A stretch of DNA of 38,498 bases. It comes from JAWLBM01 sp041687675. GTDB lineage: Bacteria; Pseudomonadota; Alphaproteobacteria; Rhizobiales; Pleomorphomonadaceae. Where the stretch lies: contig JAWLBM010000046.1 in NCBI GenBank assembly GCA_041687675.1, forward strand, positions 1 to 38,498. Direction: 5' to 3'. Positions 19,893 through 28,429 of the stretch are shown here, piece by piece (position 1 is the stretch's first letter; each line of letters begins with the position of its first letter). The notes under the pieces were generated by a model. That model saw nothing but the letters and a program-made list of their open reading frames with translations, was not told the DNA's origin and made no database searches. Position numbers and translations under genes: made by a program.

Positions 19893-21614
19893 ATGGTCCC
19901 CATGGCGGAGAGGCGGAAGCCGAAGACAGGCGGGTCGGCCGGGCCGGATCTCGAACGGGCGCTGGCCTGCGAGATCGCGCTGGAGAACATGCGCGACGCG
20001 GTCGCCCTCTACGACCAGGACGAACGGCTGGTCCTCGCCAACCGGCTGTACCGGCGAATGTATGGCCTTCCCGCCGCGCTCGCGCGGCCGGGCGCGCACT
20101 TTGCCGAAATCATCGCGCATGCGAAGCAGAAAGGGCTCCTGTCCGACGAGAGCGCCTCCAGCAGCCGGATGTGCCGCGACCTCACCCGCCGCACCGGCGA
20201 GCCGCTCGTCTTCCTGCTCGAGACCGCCGGCGGCCGGATCTACGAGGTGCACGAACGTCCGCTGCCGGGCGGCGGCTGGGTCTCGACCCACGCCGACGTC
20301 ACCGAGCGGCAGCGGGCCGAGGAGCGCATCGCCGTCCTCGCCAGCCGCGATCCGCTCACCCATCTCCTCAACCTCTTCGCCTTCCAGGTCGAACTGGAGC
20401 GGCGGCTCGCGGAGGGCGGGCGGCTGGCGCTGGTGCGGATAGACGTGGTCGGCTTCCGGCTGATCAACGAAGCCTACGGCCAGGCCGGCGGCGACGCCAT
20501 CCTCAGCATGATCGCCCGCCGGGGCGAGCGGGTCCGCGAGGACTTCGTCTTCGGCCGGGTCGGCGGCGACGAATACGCCGCGATTGCGCCGGCCGACGAT
20601 CCGGACGCACTGGAGGCCGCGGTGGAGGAACTCCGCCGCGAGCTCTGCCACTCCTACAGGCTCGGGCCGGTGGACCTCGCCGTCAACGTCACCGTCGGCT
20701 ACGCGATCGCGCCGGAACACGGCACGAACGTCGAGACGCTGATGCGCCGCGCCGATTCGGCGAGGCGGCGCGCCGCCGAGGCCGGGGGCGGCCAGGTCGG
20801 CCTGTTCGACTGGGACATCGAGAAGGAGCGCGAGCTGCGCATGCGGCTCGCCCACGACATCCTGCCGGGCATCGACCGCCAGGAGTTCATGCTGGCGTTC
20901 CAGCCGATCGTCGAGCTGGCGACGGGCCGCGTCACCGGGGCGGAAGCGTTGCTGCGCTGGGTGCACCCGGTGCTCGGGCCCATGGCGCCGGATCTCGTCG
21001 TCTCGGTCGCCGAGGAGTACGGCCGCATCGAGGAGCTCGGCGAATGGGTGCTGCGGCGGGCCGCCGCCTCCGCGCTCGGCTGGCCGCGCGACCTCGGCGT
21101 CTCGGTGAACGTCTCCGGCCTGCAGATCCGCAGCCGCGGGTTCACCCGGATGATCCGCTCGGTGCTGAAGGACACCGGCCTGGAGCCGCACCGGCTGATG
21201 CTGGAGGTGACCGAGAGCACGGTGCTCGCCGACCGGGGGGCGCAGGCGCTGATGGAGCGGATCAACGGCCTCGGCGTCCGCTTCGCGCTGGACGACTTCG
21301 GCACCGGCTTCGCCTCGCTGCACTACCTGCTGAAGTATCCCTTCGGCCGGATCAAGATCGACCGCAGCTTCGTCGCCGGCATGGCAGGGCGCGCCGACAG
21401 CCGGACGATCGTCGAGGCGATGGTCGGCCTCGGCGTCCGTCTCGGCAAGGAGGTCGTGGTGGAGGGGATCGAGCGGGCCGAGGACGCGGCGCTGATCGCG
21501 AGCTGGGGGCCGGTCTGCGGCCAGGGATACCTGTTCTCGCCGGCCGTCCCGGATGCCGACTTCAGGGCCTATGGCGAGGCGCGGCCGGCAATGGCACGGA
21601 CGCGGCCGGAGTGA
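19893..21614 (+). CDS. PAS-GGDEF-EAL cyclic-di-GMP protein
   Basis: Makes and/or degrades cyclic-di-GMP. From the start used here (573 residues) the layout is a PAS domain (about 20-150, MRDAVALYDQDERLVLANRL), a GGDEF domain whose signature reads GGDEY (224-228) and an EAL domain with E351-A352-L353 in AEALLRWVHP. The EAL domain keeps the metal and catalytic signatures (DDFGTGFASL, then IKIDRSFV), so phosphodiesterase activity is likely. Tyr instead of Phe in GGDEF is a mild change and cyclase activity is uncertain. ATG 19893 has GGAG four bases upstream; ATG 19863, with GAGGG directly abutting, would add ten residues. A strong promoter lies just upstream. The gene is convergent with prfB. 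Confidence 0.9.
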   Translation: MVPMAERRKPKTGGSAGPDLERALACEIALENMRDAVALYDQDERLVLANRLYRRMYGLPAALARPGAHFAEIIAHAKQKGLLSDESASSSRMCRDLTRRTGEPLVFLLETAGGRIYEVHERPLPGGGWVSTHADVTERQRAEERIAVLASRDPLTHLLNLFAFQVELERRLAEGGRLALVRIDVVGFRLINEAYGQAGGDAILSMIARRGERVREDFVFGRVGGDEYAAIAPADDPDALEAAVEELRRELCHSYRLGPVDLAVNVTVGYAIAPEHGTNVETLMRRADSARRRAAEAGGGQVGLFDWDIEKERELRMRLAHDILPGIDRQEFMLAFQPIVELATGRVTGAEALLRWVHPVLGPMAPDLVVSVAEEYGRIEELGEWVLRRAAASALGWPRDLGVSVNVSGLQIRSRGFTRMIRSVLKDTGLEPHRLMLEVTESTVLADRGAQALMERINGLGVRFALDDFGTGFASLHYLLKYPFGRIKIDRSFVAGMAGRADSRTIVEAMVGLGVRLGKEVVVEGIERAEDAALIASWGPVCGQGYLFSPAVPDADFRAYGEARPAMARTRPE

Positions 21615-21641
21615 GCCCCCGGCCGCGGCGGCGCGTCGTCG

Positions 21642-22773
21642 TCAGTCGACGTCCTTGATCTCGCCCGGCTGCTTGCCGAAGGCGCGCTGCGCCAGCGTCG
21701 CCTCCATGAAGGCGTCGAGATCGCCGTTGAGGACGTCGGCGGGCGCGGTGCTCTCGAAGCCGGTGCGCAGGTCCTTCACCAGCTGGTAGGGCTGCAGCAC
21801 GTAGGAGCGGATCTGGTGGCCCCAGCCGATGTCCGTCTTGCCGGCGGCGTCGGCCATCGCCTTCTCCTCGCGCTTCTTCAGTTCCATCTCGTAGAGGCGG
21901 GCGCGCAGCATCGACCAGGCGGTCGCCCGGTTCTTGTGCTGCGAGCGCTCCGACTGGCAGGCGACCGCGACGCCGGTCGGGATGTGGGTGAGGCGCACCG
22001 CCGAGTCCGTCGTGTTGACGTGCTGGCCGCCCGAGCCGGACGCGCGGTAGGTGTCGACCCGCACCTCGCTCTCGTTGATGTCGATGTTGATCTTGTCGTC
22101 GACCACCGGGTAGACCCAGACCGAGGAGAACGAGGTGTGCCGCCGCGCCTGGCTGTCGAAAGGCGAGATGCGGACCAGCCGGTGAACGCCCGACTCGGTC
22201 TTCAGCCATCCGTAGGCGTTGTGGCCCTTGACCTGGATGGTGGCGGACTTGATCCCCGCCTCCTCGCCGTCGTGCTCCTCGAGAAGCTCGACCTTGTAGC
22301 CCTTCTTCTCGGCCCAGCGCGTATACATGCGCAGGAGCATCGCCGCCCAGTCCTGGCTCTCGGTGCCGCCGGCGCCGGCGTTCACCTCGACATAGGCGTC
22401 GTTGGCGTCGGCCTCGCCGGAGAGCATCGAGTCGATCTGCTGGCGCACGACCTCCTGGCGCAGGCCCTTCAGCGCCCCCTCGGCGTCGGCGACGACGGTC
22501 TCGTCGTCCTCCATCTCGCCAAGCTCGATCAGTTCGACATTGTCCTTCAGGTCGCGCTCGAGCTTCTGGTAGCCGGTGATCCGGGTCTCCAGGTCGGTGC
22601 GCTCGCGCATGATCTTCTGCGCGCGCTCGGGGTCGTTCCAGAGGCTGGGGTCCTCGACGAAACCGTTCAGCTCGGCCAGCCGCTGCTGCGAGGCATCCCA
22701 GTCAAAGATGCCTCCTCAGCAGGGCCATACCCTGCTCGATCTCGTCGACGATGGCCTCGATCTCGGCTCGCAT
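21642..22773 (-). CDS. prfB: Peptide chain release factor 2, made by programmed +1 frameshift
   Basis: RF2 ends translation at UGA and UAA. Translation begins at ATG 22773 and runs 23 codons (MRAEIEAIVDEIEQGMALLR, then RHL) to an in-frame UGA at 22704-22702. A +1 shift at CTT TGA C continues with GAC at 22703 (DWDASQQRLAEL...) to the stop at 21642, giving about 376 residues, normal for RF2. The stop-recognition tripeptide SPF (HRLVRISPFDSQ) and the peptidyl-release motif GGQ (SGSGGQHVNTTDSAVRLTH) are both present. The frameshift self-regulates RF2: low RF2 slows UGA reading and favours the shift. It lies downstream of mrcA, an order conserved in Alphaproteobacteria. Confidence 0.97.
22701..22716 (-). 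promoter_or_regulatory. Programmed +1 frameshift site of prfB
   Basis: On the minus strand the sequence reads AGGAGG-CAT-CTT-TGA-C. The internal Shine-Dalgarno-like AGGAGG lies three bases before the CTT slip codon, the same spacing as in Escherichia coli prfB. The ribosome at CTT slips to TTT and then reads GAC. Confidence 0.95.
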
Positions 22774-22926
22774 GGCGATGCTCCGGAGAAGTCGAAGTGG
22801 AGGTTTTGCTCGCCCGTCCGGCTCGTCGACGGGGCCGGTGGCGGTCCGCGCCGGTCGGCGCGGGCCGGACCATAGGCACGGCCGGGGCGGATGTAAACCG
22901 CCCTCGCCGACCGATGGCCCGAGCGG

Positions 22927-25401
22927 TCAGTACAGCCCACCGGTGCCGCTCACCGCGGCGCGGTCGGCGTCCGGGTTGACGGTGACGGCGCCCTCGAAGC
23001 CGATGCCGTCGTAGCCGATCACCGAGTAGAAGTCGGCCGGGCCGGTGCCGGGCTTGAAGGCCTCGATGATGGTGCCGGGGCCGCCCGACGAGCGCATCCC
23101 GGTCACCTTGTCGATCGGGATCAGCGACATTCCCTCGGGCACGCGGAATTCCACCGGCGGCTCGCCGGCGAGCGCCACCTGCATGAAGTTGGTGAACACC
23201 GGTGCCGCCATCTGCCCGCCGGTCGAGCCGCGGCCCATCGGCTTCGGCTGGTCGAAGCCGAGGAAGACGCCGACGGTGAGGTCCGGCGTGAAGCCGACGA
23301 ACCAGGCGTCCTTCTCGTCGTTGGTGGTGCCGGTCTTGCCGGCGACCGGGCGGCCGAGGCTCTTCACCACCGTCGCGGTGCCCCGCTGGACGACGCCCTC
23401 CATCATCGAGGTGATCTGGTAGGCGGTCATCGGGTCGAGCACCTGCTCGCGCTCGTCGATCAGCGTCGGCTCGTCCTGGCCGCGCCATTCGGCGGCGTTG
23501 CAGCCCTCGCAGAGCCGCTGGTCGTGCTTGTAGATGGTCCGGCCGAAGCGGTCCTGCACGCGGTCGATCAGGGTGGGCTCCACCCGCCGGCCGCCGTTTG
23601 CGATGATCGAATAGGCGTTGGTGAGGCGCAGCACCGTGGTCTCTCCGGCCCCCAGCGACATCGCCAGCACCGGCGCCATGTTGTCGTAGATGCCGAAGCG
23701 CTTGGCGTACTCGGCGACCAGCGGCATGCCCATGTCCTGGGCGAGGCGCACCGTCATCAGGTTGCGCGAGCGCTCGATGCCGGTGCGCAGCGTCGACGGG
23801 CCGGCGAAGCCGCCGCCGTAGTTCTGCGGCCGCCACATGCCGAGGCCCGGGCCCTGGTCCACCTCGATCGGCGCATCGAGGACGACGCTCGCCGGGGTGT
23901 AGCCGTTGTCCAGCGCGGCGGCATAGATGAACGGCTTGAAGGAGGAGCCGGGCTGGCGCATGGCCTGGGTCGCCCGGTTGAACTCGCTCTGCGAATAGGA
24001 GAAGCCGCCGACCAGCGCCTTCACGCGGCCGGTGGTCGGGTCCATGGCGACGAGCGCGCCGGAGATCTGCGGCACCTGGCGCAGGCGGAAGCGCCCCTCG
24101 CCGCCGGCCGCCTCGCCGACCTTCTCGACGAACACCACGTCGCCCGGCGAGACCACGTCGTCGGCGCCGCCGACCGGACGGGCGCCGGCGGCGCCGGAGG
24201 CCCACTTCGCCCATTCCATCTCGGCGTAGGGCAGCACCCCGCGCTCGCGCTCGTCGGCGACCCGGCCGGTCACCGTCTTGCGCGGCTGCAGGCCGATCAC
24301 CGCCGCGTCGGGGCTCGCCGACAGCACCACCGCGAGCCGCCACTCCGGCACGTCCGAGAGGGCCGGAACCTCGGCCAGCGCCGGACCCCAGTCGCCGGAG
24401 ACGTCGATGGTGGCGACGGGACCGCGCCAGCCGCGCGCCTGGTCGTACTTGAGCATGCCGGCGTGCAGCGCCGAGCGGGCCATCACCTGCACCTTCGGGT
24501 CGAGGGTGGTGCGCACCGACAGCCCGCCCTCGTAGAGCCCCTTCTCGCCGTAGAGGTCGATCAGGTTGCGGCGGACCTCCTCGACGAAGTAGTCGGCCGC
24601 GAAGACGCTGGCGCTGCGGTCGCGGGTGACGACGCCGAGGTCCTTCGCCTTGGCCTCCTCGGCCTCGGCCGGGGTGGCGTAGCCGTTCGCCACCATCTGG
24701 TCGATCACCCAGTTGCGCCGCTCCAGCGCCGCGTCGGTGTAGCGGTAGGGATGGTAGTTGTTCGGCGCCTTCGGCAGCGCGGCGAGGTAGGCCACCTGCT
24801 CGAGCGACAGCTCCGCCAGCGGCTTGTCGAAATAGGTGAGCGAGGCCGCGGCGACGCCGTAGGCGCCGAGGCCGAGGTAGATCTCGTTGAGGTAGAGCTC
24901 GAGGATCTGGTCCTTGGTGAAGGTCTGCTCGATCCGGATCGCCAGCAGCGCCTCCTTCGCCTTCCGCTCCAGCGAACGCTCGTTGGTGAGGAGGAAGTTC
25001 TTCGCCACCTGCTGGGTGATCGTCGAGGCGCCGACCAGCGAGCCGCTGCCGCTGAGGGCGTTCTCGGCGTTGCGCAGCACAGCGGAGCCGATGCCGTAGA
25101 TGTCGAGGCCGGGGTGCTCGTAGAAGGTCTTGTCCTCGGCCGACAGGAAGGCCTGCTTGACGTTCTCCGGGATCAGCTGGATCGGCAGGAACAGCCGCTT
25201 CTCGCGGGCGTACTCGCCCACGAGCTGGCCGTCCGACGCGTGGAGGCGCGTCATCACCGGCGGCTCGTAGCGCTTGAGCTGGGTATAGTCCGGGAGCCCC
25301 TCGTTCATCGAGGAGAGGTAGATCGCCGCGACGCCGGCGGCGATCAGCGCCATGAAGGCGCCGATGCCGAACAGCCAGCCGAACAGCCGAACGAAGATCA
25401 T
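22927..25401 (-). CDS. mrcA: Penicillin-binding protein 1A (class A, bifunctional)
   Basis: Inner-membrane enzyme that polymerises glycan strands and cross-links peptides. The 824-residue product has one N-terminal membrane helix (about 5-30). A GT51 glycosyltransferase domain follows, with catalytic Glu89 in AEDKTFYEHPG, GASTITQQ at 124-131 and KDQILELYLNEIYLG. Then come an OB-like insert and a transpeptidase domain with SxxK (Ser486, Lys489 in GSSFKPF), an SxN-type motif in ERSRNLMT and KTG in AGKTGTTND. All catalytic motifs are intact. ATG 25401 (MIFVRLFGWL) places the membrane helix at the N-terminus; the frame continues upstream for 139 codons of unlikely sequence. prfB follows on the same strand after about 150 bases. 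Confidence 0.96.
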   Translation of the reverse strand: MIFVRLFGWLFGIGAFMALIAAGVAAIYLSSMNEGLPDYTQLKRYEPPVMTRLHASDGQLVGEYAREKRLFLPIQLIPENVKQAFLSAEDKTFYEHPGLDIYGIGSAVLRNAENALSGSGSLVGASTITQQVAKNFLLTNERSLERKAKEALLAIRIEQTFTKDQILELYLNEIYLGLGAYGVAAASLTYFDKPLAELSLEQVAYLAALPKAPNNYHPYRYTDAALERRNWVIDQMVANGYATPAEAEEAKAKDLGVVTRDRSASVFAADYFVEEVRRNLIDLYGEKGLYEGGLSVRTTLDPKVQVMARSALHAGMLKYDQARGWRGPVATIDVSGDWGPALAEVPALSDVPEWRLAVVLSASPDAAVIGLQPRKTVTGRVADERERGVLPYAEMEWAKWASGAAGARPVGGADDVVSPGDVVFVEKVGEAAGGEGRFRLRQVPQISGALVAMDPTTGRVKALVGGFSYSQSEFNRATQAMRQPGSSFKPFIYAAALDNGYTPASVVLDAPIEVDQGPGLGMWRPQNYGGGFAGPSTLRTGIERSRNLMTVRLAQDMGMPLVAEYAKRFGIYDNMAPVLAMSLGAGETTVLRLTNAYSIIANGGRRVEPTLIDRVQDRFGRTIYKHDQRLCEGCNAAEWRGQDEPTLIDEREQVLDPMTAYQITSMMEGVVQRGTATVVKSLGRPVAGKTGTTNDEKDAWFVGFTPDLTVGVFLGFDQPKPMGRGSTGGQMAAPVFTNFMQVALAGEPPVEFRVPEGMSLIPIDKVTGMRSSGGPGTIIEAFKPGTGPADFYSVIGYDGIGFEGAVTVNPDADRAAVSGTGGLY

Positions 25402-25816
25402 GAGGCGTCGTCTTTCATAAGAAACACGGTCGGCGTGCGCGGCCGTCCCGAACTCAAGTGCCCAATTCCGGCCCGTCCGTCCAGTGCCTGCGGCACCCGT
25501 CGTCTGGGCAACGGCCTCGGCCGGGCCGGGTTCCCCCGCCGGCGCACCGCATCGTCGCTCCGGAGAGTCGATCCGGTTTATGGCGAAGGCTTGTTCAGCC
25601 TGTTGCAGGGCCGCAACAATATCCCGACAGGTTGCACGTCGGCGCCGGTTTTGTCGACCCGCGCGGCTGCCTGGACAAGGACCCCCGCGGCATGGCCCGA
25701 GCCGGGGTCGTTCGCCTGGAAGTTGTCCCCACCTTGAACCTATAACCACGGTTCTATTCCACGTCCTTCTTCTATGTTGAACACTGCAGCCGGATCCAGC
25801 GAGGTCGGAGCCTGCC
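25402..25816. other. Divergent intergenic region between mrcA and the zinc-ribbon gene
   Basis: This 415-base stretch holds no recognisable gene. It should contain the promoters of both flanking divergent genes. A short inverted repeat TGTTGC-AGGGCC-GCAACA lies at 25601-25618. The last 80 bases are AT-richer, with TTGAAC at 25734-25739 and TATAAC at 25741-25746, but the spacing of possible -35 and -10 pairs is poor and no promoter is called. Confidence 0.4.
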
Positions 25817-26020
25817 ATGCCGTCGTTTCACTGTCCGGATTGCGCGGCGCTGTTCGAGGCGGAGATGCCCGGACCGGGCGGCACGGTGGCCTGCCCGGGA
25901 TGCAACCGGCAGATGATCGCGATGTTCAGCGTCATGCCCGAGGAAACCGGCGGATCGGCGGCGCCGGCGGACGAGCGGGCGATCCGGCTCGACCACGAGG
26001 AGGATGGAAGGGAATCCTGA
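25817..26020 (+). CDS. Small zinc-ribbon protein
   Basis: A 67-residue product with two CxxC pairs (Cys6/Cys9 in FHCPDC and Cys26/Cys29 in VACPGC), spaced as in a small zinc ribbon of the MJ0042-like kind, followed by an acidic tail. Such domains bind one zinc ion and mediate protein or nucleic-acid contacts; no specific role can be given. The coding frame has the strong third-position GC of neighbouring genes. It ends 26 bases from the end of the convergent monooxygenase gene. Confidence 0.72.
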   Translation: MPSFHCPDCAALFEAEMPGPGGTVACPGCNRQMIAMFSVMPEETGGSAAPADERAIRLDHEEDGRES

Positions 26021-26046
26021 CCGGCGGCCGCCGGCCGCTCTCCCCG

Positions 26047-27138
26047 TCAGGCCCGCAACCCGGCCTCGCGGAGCAGCGGCAGCACCTTCTCGCAGAAGAA
26101 GGGAAGCTCGCGGGTGTAGTTCACGAAGGTGAGCGCGATCCCGGCGTAGCCCTGCTCCGAGATCCGGACCATGTCCCGGGCGATTCGCTCCGGCGTGCCG
26201 ACCAGCGGGTAGCTGCCGGCGCCGCCTGCGAAGCGCTGGCGGTAGCGGTCGTAGGCCTCGCGGTCGTGGGAGTGGGAGAACTCCTTCTTGCCGGCCATGT
26301 GGGTCTCCACCGCGGCGTGGTCCGCCTCGGTGAGGGCGTATCGCTCGTAGTAGGCCTCCGCCTCGGCCTGTGTCTCGCGGCAGACCACGTGGCAGACGGT
26401 GTAGACGCCGATGTCGCGGCCCGCCTCCGCCGCCCGCGCCCTCATGTCCTCGACATGGCGGCCGGCCTCGTCGATCTCGGTGAAGGTGGTGAAGAGGTAC
26501 TCGCAATGGGCCGCGGCGAAGGCGCGCCCCGGGGCGCCGAAGGCGGCGTTCATGGTCACCGGCCGCGGCCGCTGCAGGCTGGCCGGCCGGCTCACCACGT
26601 TCCTCAGCCGGTAGAAGGCGCCGTCGTAGTCGAAGGGCTCGCCGGCCGCGTAGGACCTCTCCACCACGTCCAGCCACTCCGCCGCCTGGTCGTAGCCCTT
26701 CTCGGCGAGCGCCACCCCGAACATGGCGAACTCGGCCGGGTTCCAGCCGCAGACGATGTTGAGCCCCGCCCTCCCCTTCGACACGTGGTCCACCGTCGCC
26801 AGCGCCTTGGCGGCGTAGAGGGGATGCACGATCGGCACGTGGACGGTCATGAAGATGCCGATCCGCTCGGTGAGCGCGGCCAGCGCCGCGGCCCAGGTGA
26901 AGGTCTCGAACGACCACTCCCGCGCCTTCGTCTGGCCGCCGAAGCCCTTCCAGCGGGCGATCGGCAGCAGGAACTCGAGCCCCGCCTCGTCGGCGATCCG
27001 GGCCGCCGCGACGTTGTCGTCCCAGGTCGCCGCCCAGCGCTCCGGCACCGTGGTGATGGCGAGGCCGCCGTCCGCGTTGGCCGAGAAGACGCCGAGCTTC
27101 AGCTTGTTCGGGCCCGCGAGCGGGTGTGGCTTGATCAT
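26047..27138 (-). CDS. LLM-class flavin-dependent monooxygenase (RutA/SsuD-like)
   Basis: A 363-residue bacterial-luciferase-like TIM-barrel enzyme that would use reduced FMN and oxygen. Family signatures include AARIADEAGLEFLLPIARWK, TERIGIFMTVHVPIVHPLYAAKALAT, the flavin-site stretch SKGRAGLNIVCGWNPAEF, and LVGTPERIARDMVRISEQGY near the C-terminus. The overall pattern is closest to the RutA (pyrimidine monooxygenase), SsuD and DmoA type, but no other rut or ssu gene is nearby, and no flavin reductase is in the window, so the substrate is unknown. GGGGACGGAGACG precedes the ATG. It is divergent from the IdnD-like gene across 240 bases. Confidence 0.9.
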   Translation of the reverse strand: MIKPHPLAGPNKLKLGVFSANADGGLAITTVPERWAATWDDNVAAARIADEAGLEFLLPIARWKGFGGQTKAREWSFETFTWAAALAALTERIGIFMTVHVPIVHPLYAAKALATVDHVSKGRAGLNIVCGWNPAEFAMFGVALAEKGYDQAAEWLDVVERSYAAGEPFDYDGAFYRLRNVVSRPASLQRPRPVTMNAAFGAPGRAFAAAHCEYLFTTFTEIDEAGRHVEDMRARAAEAGRDIGVYTVCHVVCRETQAEAEAYYERYALTEADHAAVETHMAGKKEFSHSHDREAYDRYRQRFAGGAGSYPLVGTPERIARDMVRISEQGYAGIALTFVNYTRELPFFCEKVLPLLREAGLRA

Positions 27139-27378
27139 CGTCGTCTCCGTCCCCGCCGTACACGTTGCTTCACGGTTGAAGGTCTAGGCCCGATCCGGGC
27201 GGGATGGGAAGGGCGGGCGAACACGGAGGGGGATCGTCGCCGGCGGCTCCGGGATCGCCGCCAGGGTGGTCCCGGTCCGGCTCGGCGACCGGCCCGAGCG
27301 ATCCCGCGGGGGCCCGCCTCGACATCCACCCGCCCGGCTGGTTTGATGCGCTCCCTTGCAACACCCGGGATCCCCGCC

Positions 27379-28410
27379 ATGAAGGCCATCGTCATCCATG
27401 CCGCGCACGACCTCAGGATCGAGGAGCGCGAGGCGCCGGAGCCGGGGCCGGGCGAGGTGCGCCTGCGGGTCGCGGTCGGCGGGATCTGCGGGTCGGACCT
27501 CCACTACTACCACGAGGGCGGCATCGGCCGCTTCCGGCTGAAGGAGCCGATGATCCTCGGCCACGAGGTCTCGGCGCGCGTCGAGGCGCTCGGGGCGGGG
27601 GTGAGCGGGCTCGCGGTCGGGCAACTGGTCGCCGTGTCGCCGTCGCGCCCCTGCCGCGGCTGCCGCTACTGCCTCGAGGGCCTGCCGAACCACTGCCTGA
27701 ACATGCGCTTCTACGGCTCGGCGATGCCGTTCCCCCACGTCCAGGGCGCCTTCCGCGAGGTGCTGGTCGCCGACGCCGCGCAGTGCGTGCCGGCCGACGG
27801 GCTGACGGCGGCGGAGGCGGCGCTCGCCGAGCCGCTGGCGGTGACCCTCCATGCCGTGCTGCGGGCGGGCCCGATGCTCGGCCGGCGCGTGCTGGTAACC
27901 GGCTGCGGGCCGATCGGCCTGCTCGCCATTCTCTCCGCCCGCCGGGCCGGGGCCGCCGAGATCGTGGCGACCGACCTAGCCCCGCTGGCGCTGGAGACCG
28001 CCCGCCGCGTCGGCGCCGACCGAACCGTGGACGTCGCGGCGGACCCGGACGCCCTCTCCGGCTATACGGCCGACAAGGGCCATTTCGACGTGCTGATCGA
28101 GTGCTCCGGGGCCGAGGTCGCGCTCGCCGGCGCGGTGCCGGCGCTGCGCCCCCGCGGGGTGATCGTCCAGGTCGGGGTCGGCGGCGACATGACCCTGCCG
28201 ATGCACGCGATCACGGCCAAGGAACTCGAGGTCCGCGGCTCCTTCCGCTTCCACGAGGAGTTCCGCACCGCGGTCGAGCTGATGCAGGCCGGGCTGGTCG
28301 ACACCCGGCCGCTGGTCACCCATACGCTGCCGCTGGCCGAGGCCGTCGACGCCTTCCGCGTCGCCTCGGACCGCCGGCAGGCGATCAAGACCCAGATCGC
28401 CTTCTCCTGA
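27379..28410 (+). CDS. Zinc-dependent sugar-acid 5-dehydrogenase (L-idonate / L-gulonate type)
   Basis: A 343-residue medium-chain dehydrogenase of the sorbitol/idonate group. It has catalytic zinc ligands in GGICGSDLHYY and GHE, the four-cysteine structural zinc lobe (CRGCRYCLEGLPNHC), and a Rossmann motif (VTGCGPIGLLAI) followed by an acidic residue (ATDLAP) that favours NAD over NADP. The closest known relatives are L-idonate 5-dehydrogenase (IdnD) and the L-gulonate 5-dehydrogenase RspB type, which cannot be told apart by eye. Next to UxuB and UxuA, oxidation of L-gulonate to D-fructuronate would feed that pathway directly, whereas idonate would give 5-ketogluconate. It is convergent with the uxuB-like gene. 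Confidence 0.88.
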   Translation: MKAIVIHAAHDLRIEEREAPEPGPGEVRLRVAVGGICGSDLHYYHEGGIGRFRLKEPMILGHEVSARVEALGAGVSGLAVGQLVAVSPSRPCRGCRYCLEGLPNHCLNMRFYGSAMPFPHVQGAFREVLVADAAQCVPADGLTAAEAALAEPLAVTLHAVLRAGPMLGRRVLVTGCGPIGLLAILSARRAGAAEIVATDLAPLALETARRVGADRTVDVAADPDALSGYTADKGHFDVLIECSGAEVALAGAVPALRPRGVIVQVGVGGDMTLPMHAITAKELEVRGSFRFHEEFRTAVELMQAGLVDTRPLVTHTLPLAEAVDAFRVASDRRQAIKTQIAFS

Positions 28411-28428
28411 CGGGCGCCCGGGCGCCCG
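28411..28428. terminator. Perfect palindrome between convergent stop codons
   Basis: CGGGCGCCC is followed at once by its reverse complement GGGCGCCCG, filling the gap between the IdnD-like stop (28408-28410) and the stop of the convergent uxuB-like gene (28430-28432). RNA from either strand would form a GC hairpin. No U-run is present, so it may work as a weak bidirectional terminator or protect 3' ends. Confidence 0.45.
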
Positions 28429-28429
28429 T

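Noticed and set aside
22927..25818. Longer PBP1A beginning at 25818
   Set aside because: The extra 139 residues are arginine-rich and non-conserved, and would place the membrane helix internally. The start at 25401 gives the standard PBP1A N-terminus.
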